A DNA stretch of 64,000 nt from an uncultured Oscillospiraceae bacterium (GTDB taxonomy: Bacteria; Bacillota; Clostridia; Oscillospirales; Ruminococcaceae): positions 28,403-92,402 of the forward strand of contig CAJULF010000003.1 in the NCBI GenBank assembly GCA_910587135.1, in the 5' to 3' direction. Position 1 is the first letter of the stretch; the number at the start of each line of letters is the position of its first letter. The position numbers and the translations under genes were made by a program. The notes below the pieces were generated by a model. The model searched no databases and was not told the origin of the DNA. It was given only the letters and a program-made list of their open reading frames with translations. Shown here piece by piece: positions 52,575 through 61,653 of the stretch.

Positions 52575-54268
52575 GGTTCCTCCGAATATTGAAATTCTAT
52601 TTTGTGCTTTTTACAGTAGTCCTCCGCGAAAGAGCCTCTCCGCACAATTGCGCACGCGTCGGGGCAGTCCTCGAGAAAATCCTCCTCGTCGATTTTAATT
52701 TCCTTTAACGTTGAGGGAAGCACCAGTTTTTGCAGATTTTCGCAGTTTTCAAATACAAACCAACCCAATTCGATTTTTTCCGTTCCCTCGGCAAATATCA
52801 CCTCTTTGAGATTTTCGCAGTTGCTCAGCGCATAATCCCCTAAAGTGAGCGTTTTTCCCGTGAAGATAATTCTTTCAAGCCCGTCACAGCAGGTAAAAGC
52901 GAACTCCCCCACATCGCATACGCTTGCCGGAAGCTCCGCATATCTCATTTTTTCAATGTTGGAAAACGCGGCATTTCCAATGGTGGTTATCCCCTCCGGG
53001 AGAATTATTTTTGTAATGCTTCTGCGAAATTCCACCTGCTTGGGGTCTGCCCGCGAAGCGTCATATATGTTTCCCGAAAACGCGCTCTTTCCTATGGCAG
53101 TCACCCTGCTGCCGCCTATTTTTTCGGGAACGGTCACCTCGGTCCGCCTGCCCTTGTAATTGGTGATACGCAGCGTGCCGTCGTTAAGCTTGGTATATCC
53201 CCATATCTGTTTTAAAGAGGTCACGGAATCGGGGGCGGCATTCAGCTCACGCTGCATTTTCTTTTCGGCGCGTTCACGTTCCTTTGCGAAGTCTGCGGTG
53301 CGGTTCTTGAAATCCATAAGCCACGCCGCGGTTTCCGTTCTGCCGCCGTTCACCGCATATTGAATAAGCTCGTCACGCCTTCGGTTCAATTTTAACCAGC
53401 CCGCCTTTTCAAGCAGCGGAAGACAACCGACAGCGTCAATATCTATCAGGAATTTCAGCGTTTTTGTCTGATTCATTTTGGAGCAGTCAAAGTGATTTAT
53501 AACCAATTCAAGATTTTTCGGGACAGTAAGAAGATTTTTGTGTATCTCAAAAAAGTTGTCGTTATATCTTATTTTTTCATCGGGAGAAAGCTCCGCCGCA
53601 AGCCGCTCAATCGCTCTCGGAAAAAATTCGGGCGGAGCATAATGCAGTATCGCGGAGAAAGCGTCCCAACCAGCGCCGCCTTTTACCAGAGATGTATGTG
53701 TCTTTTCGGGAAGAGCCGCGCAGCGCTCCTTAAGCGCGCTGTAAAACTCCGCACAATCCGTCAGTATGGAATAATAAAAAACATTGTCCCTGTCAAATCC
53801 GATATCAACACCGCAGTCACACAGATAACCAAGCACCGTGAGCCGCTCCGATAAGGGCAAAACTCCGCCGTCCTCCGCCTTATTTATATAGCCGTATTCA
53901 TCGGAGTAGTCAGCCGGCTCAGTGCCAAGCACGATTATCGTTCTCAGAGGCTCTAATAACATAAGCGAAAAATCTGACCACAGTGCGGTATAATAATAAC
54001 CGTTCACCATTTCTCCATGCCATATCTTCATGAAAGGGTATCCGTATATTTTTTCCTTTTCTTTGTAATGAAACGACGCGCCGCTCTCAACGAGAGCCTT
54101 TACCATCTCCGCCCCGCGGAAACGGCAGGCAAGCCCCAGCGCACGCGCGGAATAATCTACCTCGCCAAGCTGCCGATACAACGCGCGAACCTCCTCGGGG
54201 GAATCGTTCAGCACCGCGTTTTCCAGCAGCATTATCCTTTCCTTCAGAGGCATTTCCCCGACGTTCAT
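52571..54268 (-). CDS. Ankyrin-like/LRR_5 protein, paralogue 4 of the operon
   Basis: The 565-residue soluble protein has ARALGLACRFRGAEMVKALVESGASFHY at about residue 40, the module NVFYYSILTDCAEFYSALKE, and the hinge AAWLMDFKNRTADFAKERERAEKK. It carries four LRR_5 repeats, with a non-standard third (GDYALSNC) and a shift to hydrophobic ends (GWFVFENC). C-cap RGSFAEDYCKKHKI. It overlaps its neighbours by 4 nt on both sides, so it is tightly coupled in translation. Confidence 0.82.
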   Translation of the reverse strand: MNVGEMPLKERIMLLENAVLNDSPEEVRALYRQLGEVDYSARALGLACRFRGAEMVKALVESGASFHYKEKEKIYGYPFMKIWHGEMVNGYYYTALWSDFSLMLLEPLRTIIVLGTEPADYSDEYGYINKAEDGGVLPLSERLTVLGYLCDCGVDIGFDRDNVFYYSILTDCAEFYSALKERCAALPEKTHTSLVKGGAGWDAFSAILHYAPPEFFPRAIERLAAELSPDEKIRYNDNFFEIHKNLLTVPKNLELVINHFDCSKMNQTKTLKFLIDIDAVGCLPLLEKAGWLKLNRRRDELIQYAVNGGRTETAAWLMDFKNRTADFAKERERAEKKMQRELNAAPDSVTSLKQIWGYTKLNDGTLRITNYKGRRTEVTVPEKIGGSRVTAIGKSAFSGNIYDASRADPKQVEFRRSITKIILPEGITTIGNAAFSNIEKMRYAELPASVCDVGEFAFTCCDGLERIIFTGKTLTLGDYALSNCENLKEVIFAEGTEKIELGWFVFENCENLQKLVLPSTLKEIKIDEEDFLEDCPDACAIVRRGSFAEDYCKKHKIEFQYSEEP

Positions 54269-55986
54269 ACTTCCTCCGTATATTCGTATTTAAAGCCCTT
54301 TTCCTTGCAGTACTCTTCCGCGAAGCTGCCCTTTACAACATATATTTTAAGGTGAAACGCCCAGCCGTCGAACGCCTCGCGAATAATTTCGCCGCTGAGT
54401 CCCAGCCGCCCGCTTTTTATGCTCTTTACCGTTACGGGTATATCCACGCGTCGCAGCGAGTCGCTGTTGTGGAATGCACCCTCGCATATTTCCTCCACCC
54501 CGTGACATATCTTCACATTCTTTAACTTCTTGCAGCGCGAAAAGCAATACTCACCTATCGATTTTACGCCGCCGGGAACGGTCACGCTTTTAAGCGAATT
54601 GCACTCGTAAAAAGCACAATCACCTATCTCCGTAACGCTTTCGGGGATATCTATGCTCTCCAGCGACAGCATATCCGCAAAAGCGCCCAGTCCTATCGAC
54701 TTTAATCCGCTCGGCAGCACAAGCTTTGTTATCTTGCGGCGCGCCGCCATCAGTTCATACGAAACGTAGGGCGTTATTCTGCCCGCGCACAGCCCCGAGC
54801 CGCCCGCAAAGGCGCTGTCGCCTATCGCTGTGACTATGCTTTTCCCTATTTTTTCGGGAACGGTAACCTCGGTTTTCTCGCCCCTGTATTTGGTGATGAC
54901 AAGCGTTCCGTCCTCCTGCTTTTTATAGCTCCATATCTTCTTCAATTCCGTGACGGAATCGGGCTTGGCGTTAAGCTCTCTCATCATCTTCTTTTCCGCC
55001 TTTTCACGTTCGGCGGCAAAATCGGCGGTGCGGTTCTTGAAATCCAGCAGCCACGCGGCGGCTTCGGTGCAGCCTTTCTCCGTCGCGAACGCTATCATCT
55101 CGTCACGCTTTTTGGGCATTTTCAGCCAGCCGCTCTTTTCAACGGCGGGAAGACAGCCGACCTTATTCTCTGAGATAACGGCTCTCATTATCTGTGTTTT
55201 ATTCAACTTTGACATATCGAAGTGCTCCGTGAAGAACCCGAACACCTCTGGCTCGTATATCTTGGGTGTGTTCGTATCGTAAAACCACTCAGTGCAGCAC
55301 AGCTTTTCGCCGCCGACCTCCCTTGAGATATTACCCATTACCTCGATAAAATCCTCCGCTTTCAGCAGTTTGGTAAGGTATCCGAAGAAAAACCACGATT
55401 CGTCCTTTTCGGCTTTGCCGGTCAGAATATCCCTGCGTTTTTGAGAAAGCCCCACGCCAAGCTCTTTAAGAGCGGAAATAAATTCGTCGGCTTTTACAAA
55501 ATAAGATATGAAAAGAAACTCCTCAAAATCAAAATCGACCTTCTCCCTGTTCTCATAAAGATATTTCAATACCACGAGCCGCTCATCGCGCGGCAGTATA
55601 GGCAGCGGTTTTCCATTATCGCGTGGAATCTTTTTAAAGAGATTCAATCCCTTAATGCTGCTTACTCCGCGCAGATCTCCCCTAAAAATATCCAGAAGCA
55701 TAAGCGCGTAATTTGTAAGCCAGCCCATAAAATTTATGTCCGCGAAGCAGTGATATATCCTTTCTATCTCTTCATGGCGCGGGAAAGAGAATTTCGCGCC
55801 GCTCTCCGCAAGCGCTTTTACCATATCCGATCCGACGTAGCGGCAGGCGATGCCGAGTGCCCGCGCCGTCATATCGACCGTGCCCAGTTCCTTAAATATT
55901 TCCCGAACCTCGTCGGGGGTCTTGTTTATTACAGCCTGCTCCAGAAGCTCGGTCTTTTTTGGCTGCGCTATATCTTTTAAGCTCAT
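54265..55986 (-). CDS. Ankyrin-like/LRR_5 protein, paralogue 3 of the operon
   Basis: The 573-residue soluble protein starts at 55986 after AAGGGAG; a longer ORF to 56034 lacks a site. It has ARALGIACRYVGSDMVKALAESGAKF, the module EFLFISYFVKADEFISALKELG and the hinge AAWLLDFKNRTADFAAEREK. Four LRR_5 repeats end in AFADM, AFYEC, CFSRC and AFHNS. A longer loop (GGSGLCAGRITPYVSYE) sits between the first LRR strand and the array. C-cap KGSFAEEYCKEKGF. It overlaps paralogue 4 by 4 nt. Confidence 0.82.
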   Translation of the reverse strand: MSLKDIAQPKKTELLEQAVINKTPDEVREIFKELGTVDMTARALGIACRYVGSDMVKALAESGAKFSFPRHEEIERIYHCFADINFMGWLTNYALMLLDIFRGDLRGVSSIKGLNLFKKIPRDNGKPLPILPRDERLVVLKYLYENREKVDFDFEEFLFISYFVKADEFISALKELGVGLSQKRRDILTGKAEKDESWFFFGYLTKLLKAEDFIEVMGNISREVGGEKLCCTEWFYDTNTPKIYEPEVFGFFTEHFDMSKLNKTQIMRAVISENKVGCLPAVEKSGWLKMPKKRDEMIAFATEKGCTEAAAWLLDFKNRTADFAAEREKAEKKMMRELNAKPDSVTELKKIWSYKKQEDGTLVITKYRGEKTEVTVPEKIGKSIVTAIGDSAFAGGSGLCAGRITPYVSYELMAARRKITKLVLPSGLKSIGLGAFADMLSLESIDIPESVTEIGDCAFYECNSLKSVTVPGGVKSIGEYCFSRCKKLKNVKICHGVEEICEGAFHNSDSLRRVDIPVTVKSIKSGRLGLSGEIIREAFDGWAFHLKIYVVKGSFAEEYCKEKGFKYEYTEEV

Positions 55987-56044
55987 ACATAACTCCCTTT
56001 GAATGTTATTTTCGCACCGCCGATTACAACGCAAAACGCTGCCC

Positions 56045-58006
56045 TCAGTTTTCTTTAACCGTATACTTTATACCGTTGCGTTTGCAGTACTTTTCCGAGT
56101 AGCTTTTTGGCGGAACTGTCACCGTAACGTTCGGCGTATTGTACAGTATGGTCTGCGGCGCATGGTCACGGTATTTATAATTCTTTATCTTCTTCACCGA
56201 CGCGGGAAGCTCCAATGTTTCCAAAGACGCGCACACTATGAACGCCCGATCTCCGATTTCCGTTACTCCCTCGGGAACGGTCAATCTTTTCAGCGACCTG
56301 CAATTCTGAAACGCCCACGCGCCGATTTTTGTAACAGAGCTTGGGATATCTATACTTTCAAGCGAGCCGCACATACCGAACATATTATTGCCTATTTCCG
56401 GGATACCGTCGGGAAGCTCTATGCTTTTCAGATTGGAGCACCCCGAAAAAACATAGTTGCCCATTATCCTGACGGAAGCGGGTATCTTTACGGCTTTAAG
56501 CGAAGCGCATGCGTGGAACACTCCGTTCGGTATCTCCGTTATCCCGTCCGGAAAATTTATCTCCTCCAGCACCTTGCAGTAAGCAAACGCGCTTTCACCT
56601 ATCGTTTTAACGGAATCGGGAATTTTCACGGTTTTAAGTGAAGTGCATGAACTGAACATTCCGTACGGCAGCTCGGTTACTCCGTCGGGGATATTTATAT
56701 CCTCAAGCGCCGAACATGAGTCAAAAGCGTTTCTCCCTATAACCGCGATACTGTCGGGCAGCGTTATCTTGGCGATCTTCGCGCGCCTTCGCACTATATC
56801 CCTGCTTATATGCGGAGCGCCCGTGGAAAAGGCGTAGTCCCCTATCGCCGTGACGGCGCTCTTCCCTATCCTTTCGGGAACGGTCACCTCCGTTTTATCC
56901 CCCTTGTAACTTGTAATAACAAGAGTACCGTCCTCCTGCTTTTTATAGCTCCATATCTTTTTCAACTCCGAAACGGAATCGGGGGAAGCGTTCAGTTCCC
57001 TCATTATTTTCTTTTCCGCCTTTTCCCGTTCCGCAGCGAAGTCGGCAGTGCGGTTCTTGAAGTCCAGAAGCCAGGCGGCAGTCTCCGTTTTTTCATGCTC
57101 TGAAGCATACTTAATAAGCTCGTCCCGCCTGCGCGGCTGACTAAGCCAGCCGTATTTTTCCGCGGCAGAAAGGCAGTCGGTCTTTTCTTTCAGCACAAAG
57201 TCCTTTAATATCTGCGTTTTATTCATTTTTGCACAGTCAAAGTGCTCTATCAGGAGCTCGAAAACGTCCGTTTCGGGAAATCTGCGCAGAGTGGCGTAAT
57301 AAATTCCCTCAGTATAGCGCAGGCGCGTTCCCTCGCCTATCTCCGCGAGAATATCCTTATAAAACCCGAAAAGCTCCTCCTTTTCAAACCCGCCTACCAT
57401 TCCGCAGTACTCGTCCCACATAAAGCTCCTGCGGCTTTCCGTCAGCATTTTTATTATTTTCTCCGAGAAAGCCGCGCCCAGACCTTTAAGCTCCGCGACC
57501 ACCTCTTTATTTCTCGCTATCAGCGCGTAAAACAGCAGCTCGTCCGTTTCAAGGCAGACGCACTCCCTGTTCTCATATAAGTACCGAAGTATTTCAAGCC
57601 GCTCCCCAAGCGGCAGCACGAGCTTTGACGTGCCGTTGTCCGCGTTGAGCAGATGGGTTATCCTCATATCGAGCTCGCCGCTATGTATAAAATAAGACCG
57701 CCCAAGCGCTTTGTTGAAATCCAGCAGCCCCACCGCGTAATTCGTGCCCCAGCACTGATATATCCTGTACATATCCGTACTGTTCTCAATATTGAAACTC
57801 GCGCCGTTTTCCACCAGAGCTTTTACATGCCCCAAGCCCTTATAACGGCAGGCATAGCCCAGCGCGCACGCCGACACCTTGACCTCGCCGAGCTCCTTAT
57901 ACAACTCCGCTACCTCCGCGGCGGTCTTGAACAGCGTCGCGTTTTCCAGCGCCCGCACCTTCTCGATCTCCGCCAGTTCCTCCTGCGTCAATTCTTCGTA
58001 ACTCAT
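56045..58006 (-). CDS. Ankyrin-like/LRR_5 protein, paralogue 2, longest repeat array
   Basis: The 653-residue soluble protein starts at 58006, where AGGAG lies upstream; the in-frame extension to 58081 is repeat DNA. It has an extra N-terminal helix (TQEELAEIEKVRALENATLF), the ankyrin-like ACRYKGLGHVKALVENGASF, the hinge AAWLLDFKNRTADFAAEREK and eight LRR_5 repeats. Six of these form three successive two-repeat units of 46 residues that alternate FP-DG and IP-S types, suggesting recent expansion. C-cap PKSYSEKYCKRNGI, almost the same as paralogue 1. Confidence 0.83.
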   Translation of the reverse strand: MSYEELTQEELAEIEKVRALENATLFKTAAEVAELYKELGEVKVSACALGYACRYKGLGHVKALVENGASFNIENSTDMYRIYQCWGTNYAVGLLDFNKALGRSYFIHSGELDMRITHLLNADNGTSKLVLPLGERLEILRYLYENRECVCLETDELLFYALIARNKEVVAELKGLGAAFSEKIIKMLTESRRSFMWDEYCGMVGGFEKEELFGFYKDILAEIGEGTRLRYTEGIYYATLRRFPETDVFELLIEHFDCAKMNKTQILKDFVLKEKTDCLSAAEKYGWLSQPRRRDELIKYASEHEKTETAAWLLDFKNRTADFAAEREKAEKKIMRELNASPDSVSELKKIWSYKKQEDGTLVITSYKGDKTEVTVPERIGKSAVTAIGDYAFSTGAPHISRDIVRRRAKIAKITLPDSIAVIGRNAFDSCSALEDINIPDGVTELPYGMFSSCTSLKTVKIPDSVKTIGESAFAYCKVLEEINFPDGITEIPNGVFHACASLKAVKIPASVRIMGNYVFSGCSNLKSIELPDGIPEIGNNMFGMCGSLESIDIPSSVTKIGAWAFQNCRSLKRLTVPEGVTEIGDRAFIVCASLETLELPASVKKIKNYKYRDHAPQTILYNTPNVTVTVPPKSYSEKYCKRNGIKYTVKEN

Positions 58007-58015
58007 CTTTACTCC

Positions 58016-58270
58016 TGATTTAAAAAATTTCTTCGCACCGCGCCGAACAAGTCGGCGATAGCCCGCCCGTAAAAGCTCCACTACACTTCGCTACGCTTCG
58101 TTCCGTTGCGCCTTCACGAGCAGCTTGCGAAAAATTTTCCTGCGTGGGCATTTTGTTGCTCTTTGCTTGCGTTGCTTTTCTGCGCGGGCTATTCGTTGCT
58201 CTTTTCTTGCGTTGCTTTCCTGCGTTAGCTTTATGCCGCTCTCTACTCGTTTTACTTTTCAGCGCGGATA
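58016..58270. repeat. Family B repeat, copy 3, with 40-bp tandem repeats
   Basis: The outer stem AAAATTTCTTCGCA (one bulge) with TGCGAAAAATTTT (58126-58138) encloses a GCCGA/TCGGC hairpin and a CTTCG-rich loop. Three exact-length 40-bp units follow (58141-58180, 58181-58220, 58221-58260), each starting TGCG and with GTTGCTTT-like ends. A fourth runs into the stop codon region of paralogue 1. Confidence 0.78.
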
Positions 58271-60097
58271 TCAGCTCTCTTTGACCTTATAAGCCAATTC
58301 ATTGCGTTTGCAGTATTTTTCCGCGTAGCTTTTCGGCGCTACGATCAGTGTCAGATCGGGTATCTGGTAAAATGGGGTCAGCATATCATTTTTGGGATGC
58401 CTGTAATTGGTTATCTTTTTTATCGACGCGGGAAGCTCCAATTCATTTAAAGCTGTGCAGTTGGAGAAAACCTCCCTGCCGATCTCCGCAACGCCCTCAT
58501 GAATGATAACTTTTTCAAGTGCCGAACAGTGTTGAAATACCCATGAGCTTATCTTCTCCACGGAGCCCGGAACCTCAATTTCTTTCAGCGCAGTGCATGC
58601 TCCGAAAGCTTGTTTTCCGATCTCCGTTACACTCTCGGGAATATTTACGCTTGTCATGGAGTCGCAGCCCCAAAACGCGCTTTCGCCTATCCGCTTCACA
58701 GAATCGGGAAGCATCATCTTTTTAATACCGCAATTTGTAAACGTCCCATTGCATATCTCTGTCATCCCGTCTGGAACGTTTATTTCCTCCAGCTCCTTGC
58801 ACCAGTAAAACGCGTTTTCCTCAATAACTTTGATGCTGTCGGGCAGAGTGATTTTTTGTATCTGTCCGCGGTTATCCGCCTGCTCCTGCGTTCTGCGCGG
58901 CGCACAGGGCGAAAACGCGTATGTTCCGATTGCGGTTACGGCTTCCTTTCCTATTTTCGCGGGTACGGAAATTTCCGTCTTATTGCCCTTATAGCTTGTG
59001 ATAACAAGAGTGCCGTCCTCGCGCTTTTTATAGCTCCAGACCTTTTTCAGCTCCGATACGGAATCGGGGGCGGCGTTAAGCTCCCTCATCATCTTCTTTT
59101 CCGCCTTTTTCTGTTCCGCGGCTAAATCGGCGGTGCGGTTCTTATAATCGAGAAGCCACGCGGAAACCTCGGTATATCCTCCCTCCGAAGCGAAAGCTAT
59201 CATCTCGTCACGCTTGCGGGGCTGCTTCAGCCATCCTGCTTCCGCTGCGATCGCAAGGTCGGAGATAAGATTGTTTTTTATTATCACGTTAAGTATTCTT
59301 GTTTTGTTCATTTTGGACTGATTGAAGTGGTTAAGAAAGAATTCAAACAATTCCGGATCATAAAAGTTTACGCTGCCTATACCCGCGTAGATAACTTCCG
59401 TGAAATGCAGCGGCTTGCCGTCAAGCTCCGCGCAGAAATACTCACAAACTCTTAAAAAGTCATCGATTTTCATAGAATATATAATATTGCTGTACTCATA
59501 CCACCGGTCCATTCCTTTCGGAATGCCGCTGCCGCCCTCGGACAATACTTTTTTGCATTCATCGGGAATAACGGCTCCGGATTTTTTCAGAGCGTCAGCC
59601 ATTGTGAAGCTTTTTTTAAGTATCGAATAGTACAGCAGTGTACCCGCGTCCAAGCACGCGCTTTTGCCGTTTTCGCATAAATATTCCACTATCTCTACCC
59701 TTTGCTTCAAAGGCAGAACGGGCAGTTTTTTCCCGCCCTTCAAAGAAAGATTATCGCCCAGCACCGGTTTGCCTTCGGTGAAAAACACTTGTGCAAAAAG
59801 ATTTTCGTCATTTTTGCCGTTGAAGTTTATCAGCGAGAGAGAGAAATTCACCTCTTCACAATCATATGCGGCGTGAATTCTGCCTGACCTTTCGTAATCA
59901 AAGGTTGCGCCGCACTCCACAAGCGCCTTGACATGCTCAAGCCCTCTGTAACGGCAGGCTATGGCGAGAGCCCTGGCAGTAAACTCAACCTCACCGAGGT
60001 TCTTGTATATCTCCCTTATCTCTTCGGGAGTACTGTAAGCCACAGCGTTTGTCAGCGTTGAAACTTTTTCTTCTGAGGTCAAATTGCTGTAATCCAT
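58271..60097 (-). CDS. Ankyrin-like/LRR_5 protein, paralogue 1 of the operon
   Basis: The 608-residue soluble protein is the first LRR gene, 11 bp after the VWA stop, with GGAGG before its ATG. It has ARALAIACRYRGLEHVKALVECGATFDY, a long loop, the module LLYYSILKKSFTMADALKKSGA, the hinge SAWLLDYKNRTADLAAEQKK, the LRR entry GTLVITSYKGNKTEISVPAKIG and six LRR_5 repeats. C-cap PKSYAEKYCKRNEL. The hinge DNA has drifted slightly from the other six copies. No signal peptide or membrane helix is seen, so like its paralogues it should work in the cytoplasm. Confidence 0.83.
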   Translation of the reverse strand: MDYSNLTSEEKVSTLTNAVAYSTPEEIREIYKNLGEVEFTARALAIACRYRGLEHVKALVECGATFDYERSGRIHAAYDCEEVNFSLSLINFNGKNDENLFAQVFFTEGKPVLGDNLSLKGGKKLPVLPLKQRVEIVEYLCENGKSACLDAGTLLYYSILKKSFTMADALKKSGAVIPDECKKVLSEGGSGIPKGMDRWYEYSNIIYSMKIDDFLRVCEYFCAELDGKPLHFTEVIYAGIGSVNFYDPELFEFFLNHFNQSKMNKTRILNVIIKNNLISDLAIAAEAGWLKQPRKRDEMIAFASEGGYTEVSAWLLDYKNRTADLAAEQKKAEKKMMRELNAAPDSVSELKKVWSYKKREDGTLVITSYKGNKTEISVPAKIGKEAVTAIGTYAFSPCAPRRTQEQADNRGQIQKITLPDSIKVIEENAFYWCKELEEINVPDGMTEICNGTFTNCGIKKMMLPDSVKRIGESAFWGCDSMTSVNIPESVTEIGKQAFGACTALKEIEVPGSVEKISSWVFQHCSALEKVIIHEGVAEIGREVFSNCTALNELELPASIKKITNYRHPKNDMLTPFYQIPDLTLIVAPKSYAEKYCKRNELAYKVKES

Positions 60098-60108
60098 AGT
60101 TGAGCCTC

Positions 60109-61497
60109 CTAAATTTCATCTGTCCTAAGTACTAATTTTATTGCCCACGGCGGTACTTTCACGTCCGCCGCGTCATCGTCCACGAACACGAAAGCCGCGT
60201 CATAATCGGGCTTTCTCGCGGGAAATGTTCCGTAGCCGTCGGTGAAATAAATCATTCCCTTAAGATTATCAAACTCGCCGCACTCGATCATCGACGTGAC
60301 ATAGCTGAAAACGGGGCGGAAATCCGTACCGCCGAAGCCGTGCAGCTTCATTTTTTTCAGATAATCGTCAAATTCCTGCTGGGTGGTTATCTTAACGTCC
60401 TCCTGAATAGCCGCGTCGCACTGGATAATATGAAGATTTATTTTAGTGAAGAAGCTCTCGGTACTCTTTAAAATATTGTAGGTCTTTTGTACGAATTTCT
60501 GAACCAGTTCGCCCGCCACCGAGCCGCTGGTGTCGATAGCAATTACAAAATCCCGTATGCGTTTCACATCCTTGTATTCAAGCGGCTCGATAAGCGGCAT
60601 ATTTTCATACAGCTGCAATCCGTAGGTGTAAAAGTTATAATCGAACTCGTCGGGGTTTATCTTCATTATCTCTCCGCGCACCGCGAATTTTTTCAGGAAC
60701 TCCTCGTAATTATAGCGCTCGCGGTTTACCTCCTTAAGGTTCTGGCTGAGCAGTCCCGCGCCCGTTCCCTGCAGCTTTCCGAACGTAGCTATGTCGATAG
60801 CCATGCGCTCGGAAATATTCGCCCAATCCTGTGCAAGGAACAGCCGTATCCCGCCAAATCCGACCATATTCGCGTTCTCGCCGTCCTCACCGTCCGCGCC
60901 GCCGTCAGTGAAATCGTATCCCTCTATGCCGAGAGCAGCTTTCTCATCATCGGTGAGATACCACAGCAGGTGATCGTCCCCCTTAAACAGCAGCGCCAAT
61001 GTTCTCAGCTTGTCCTCCGACAGCCTTTTGTCAATGAGAAACCGATAGACCTTTTCCGCGGAGGGCGTCTTTATTTCCTCCTTGAAGCCGTCAAGGAACT
61101 GCTGCTGCTTTTGCGACATAAGAGTGGACAGATAAGGCAGATCAAGATCGTTTATAACGCTTTCCACGGCTATATCACAGGCAAGATCCCAATAACCGCG
61201 GTTGATAGACGGGCTTACAAACATATGTCTGAATACGCAGTGGAACACCGAATGAAGAAAGTTTCTTGTCGGGAGATTCTCCTCGACTCTGTATGCCGTC
61301 AGAATATGCTTCGGATCGTATATGTACACCTTGCCGTCAACCGACGAACAGTTTGTTGCGCCGGGATTGGAGCTGACTTTAAGCCGACTAAGCGCCATAT
61401 CCAGAAAGCGCATATTCACAAGCAGCTTATTACGGGCAAGATTTATCACCTCGCGGGCTATTTTTTCAACTTTTTCTTGGGTAACCTCATCCAGCAT
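60109..61497 (-). CDS. DUF2201-like/VWA protein, first gene of the LRR operon
   Basis: The 462-residue cytoplasmic protein has an N-terminal region of about 130 residues resembling the DUF2201 putative metallopeptidase domain (FLHSVFHCVFRHMF, YWDLACDIAVE) and a C-terminal VWA-like domain of about 150. The MIDAS residues are present: DTSGS near 325, GGTDF near 395 and YFTDG near 425. In the peptidase-like motif the usual HEXXH reads HSVFH, so the catalytic Glu is missing. An acidic linker (DGGADGEDGEN) joins the parts. VWA proteins of this kind pair with MoxR ATPases, and the matching ATPase closes this operon. Confidence 0.85.
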   Translation of the reverse strand: MLDEVTQEKVEKIAREVINLARNKLLVNMRFLDMALSRLKVSSNPGATNCSSVDGKVYIYDPKHILTAYRVEENLPTRNFLHSVFHCVFRHMFVSPSINRGYWDLACDIAVESVINDLDLPYLSTLMSQKQQQFLDGFKEEIKTPSAEKVYRFLIDKRLSEDKLRTLALLFKGDDHLLWYLTDDEKAALGIEGYDFTDGGADGEDGENANMVGFGGIRLFLAQDWANISERMAIDIATFGKLQGTGAGLLSQNLKEVNRERYNYEEFLKKFAVRGEIMKINPDEFDYNFYTYGLQLYENMPLIEPLEYKDVKRIRDFVIAIDTSGSVAGELVQKFVQKTYNILKSTESFFTKINLHIIQCDAAIQEDVKITTQQEFDDYLKKMKLHGFGGTDFRPVFSYVTSMIECGEFDNLKGMIYFTDGYGTFPARKPDYDAAFVFVDDDAADVKVPPWAIKLVLRTDEI

Positions 61498-61521
61498 TTG
61501 TATTCCCCCTTTTTGATTATA

Positions 61522-61550
61522 ATTTTACATTATTTTGCGGGATTTGTCAA
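61522..61550 (-). promoter_or_regulatory. Promoter of the VWA-LRR-AAA+ operon
   Basis: On the minus strand, TTGACA (61550-61545), 17 bp, TAAAAT (61527-61522), 25 bp before the VWA start, with AAAGGGGGAA as ribosome site. It is the only good promoter I found for the nine-gene unit. Confidence 0.7.
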
Positions 61551-61653
61551 TAGCAATAACGCGTTTTGCGGCGGTTTCGATATGTTGATTTGCTGTTATG
61601 GGTATACAATATAGAATAGATTTATAATATGGGCTTGCTATCCGCTCACAAAA

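Noticed and set aside
58141..58260. 40-bp repeats considered as a CRISPR array
   Set aside because: Units are contiguous with no spacers and no cas genes are present.
60487..61614. 375-residue plus-strand reading frame opposite the VWA gene
   Set aside because: It is antisense to a gene with clear VWA motifs, has no ribosome site and its translation is low-information; it is a by-product of the GC-rich codon pattern.
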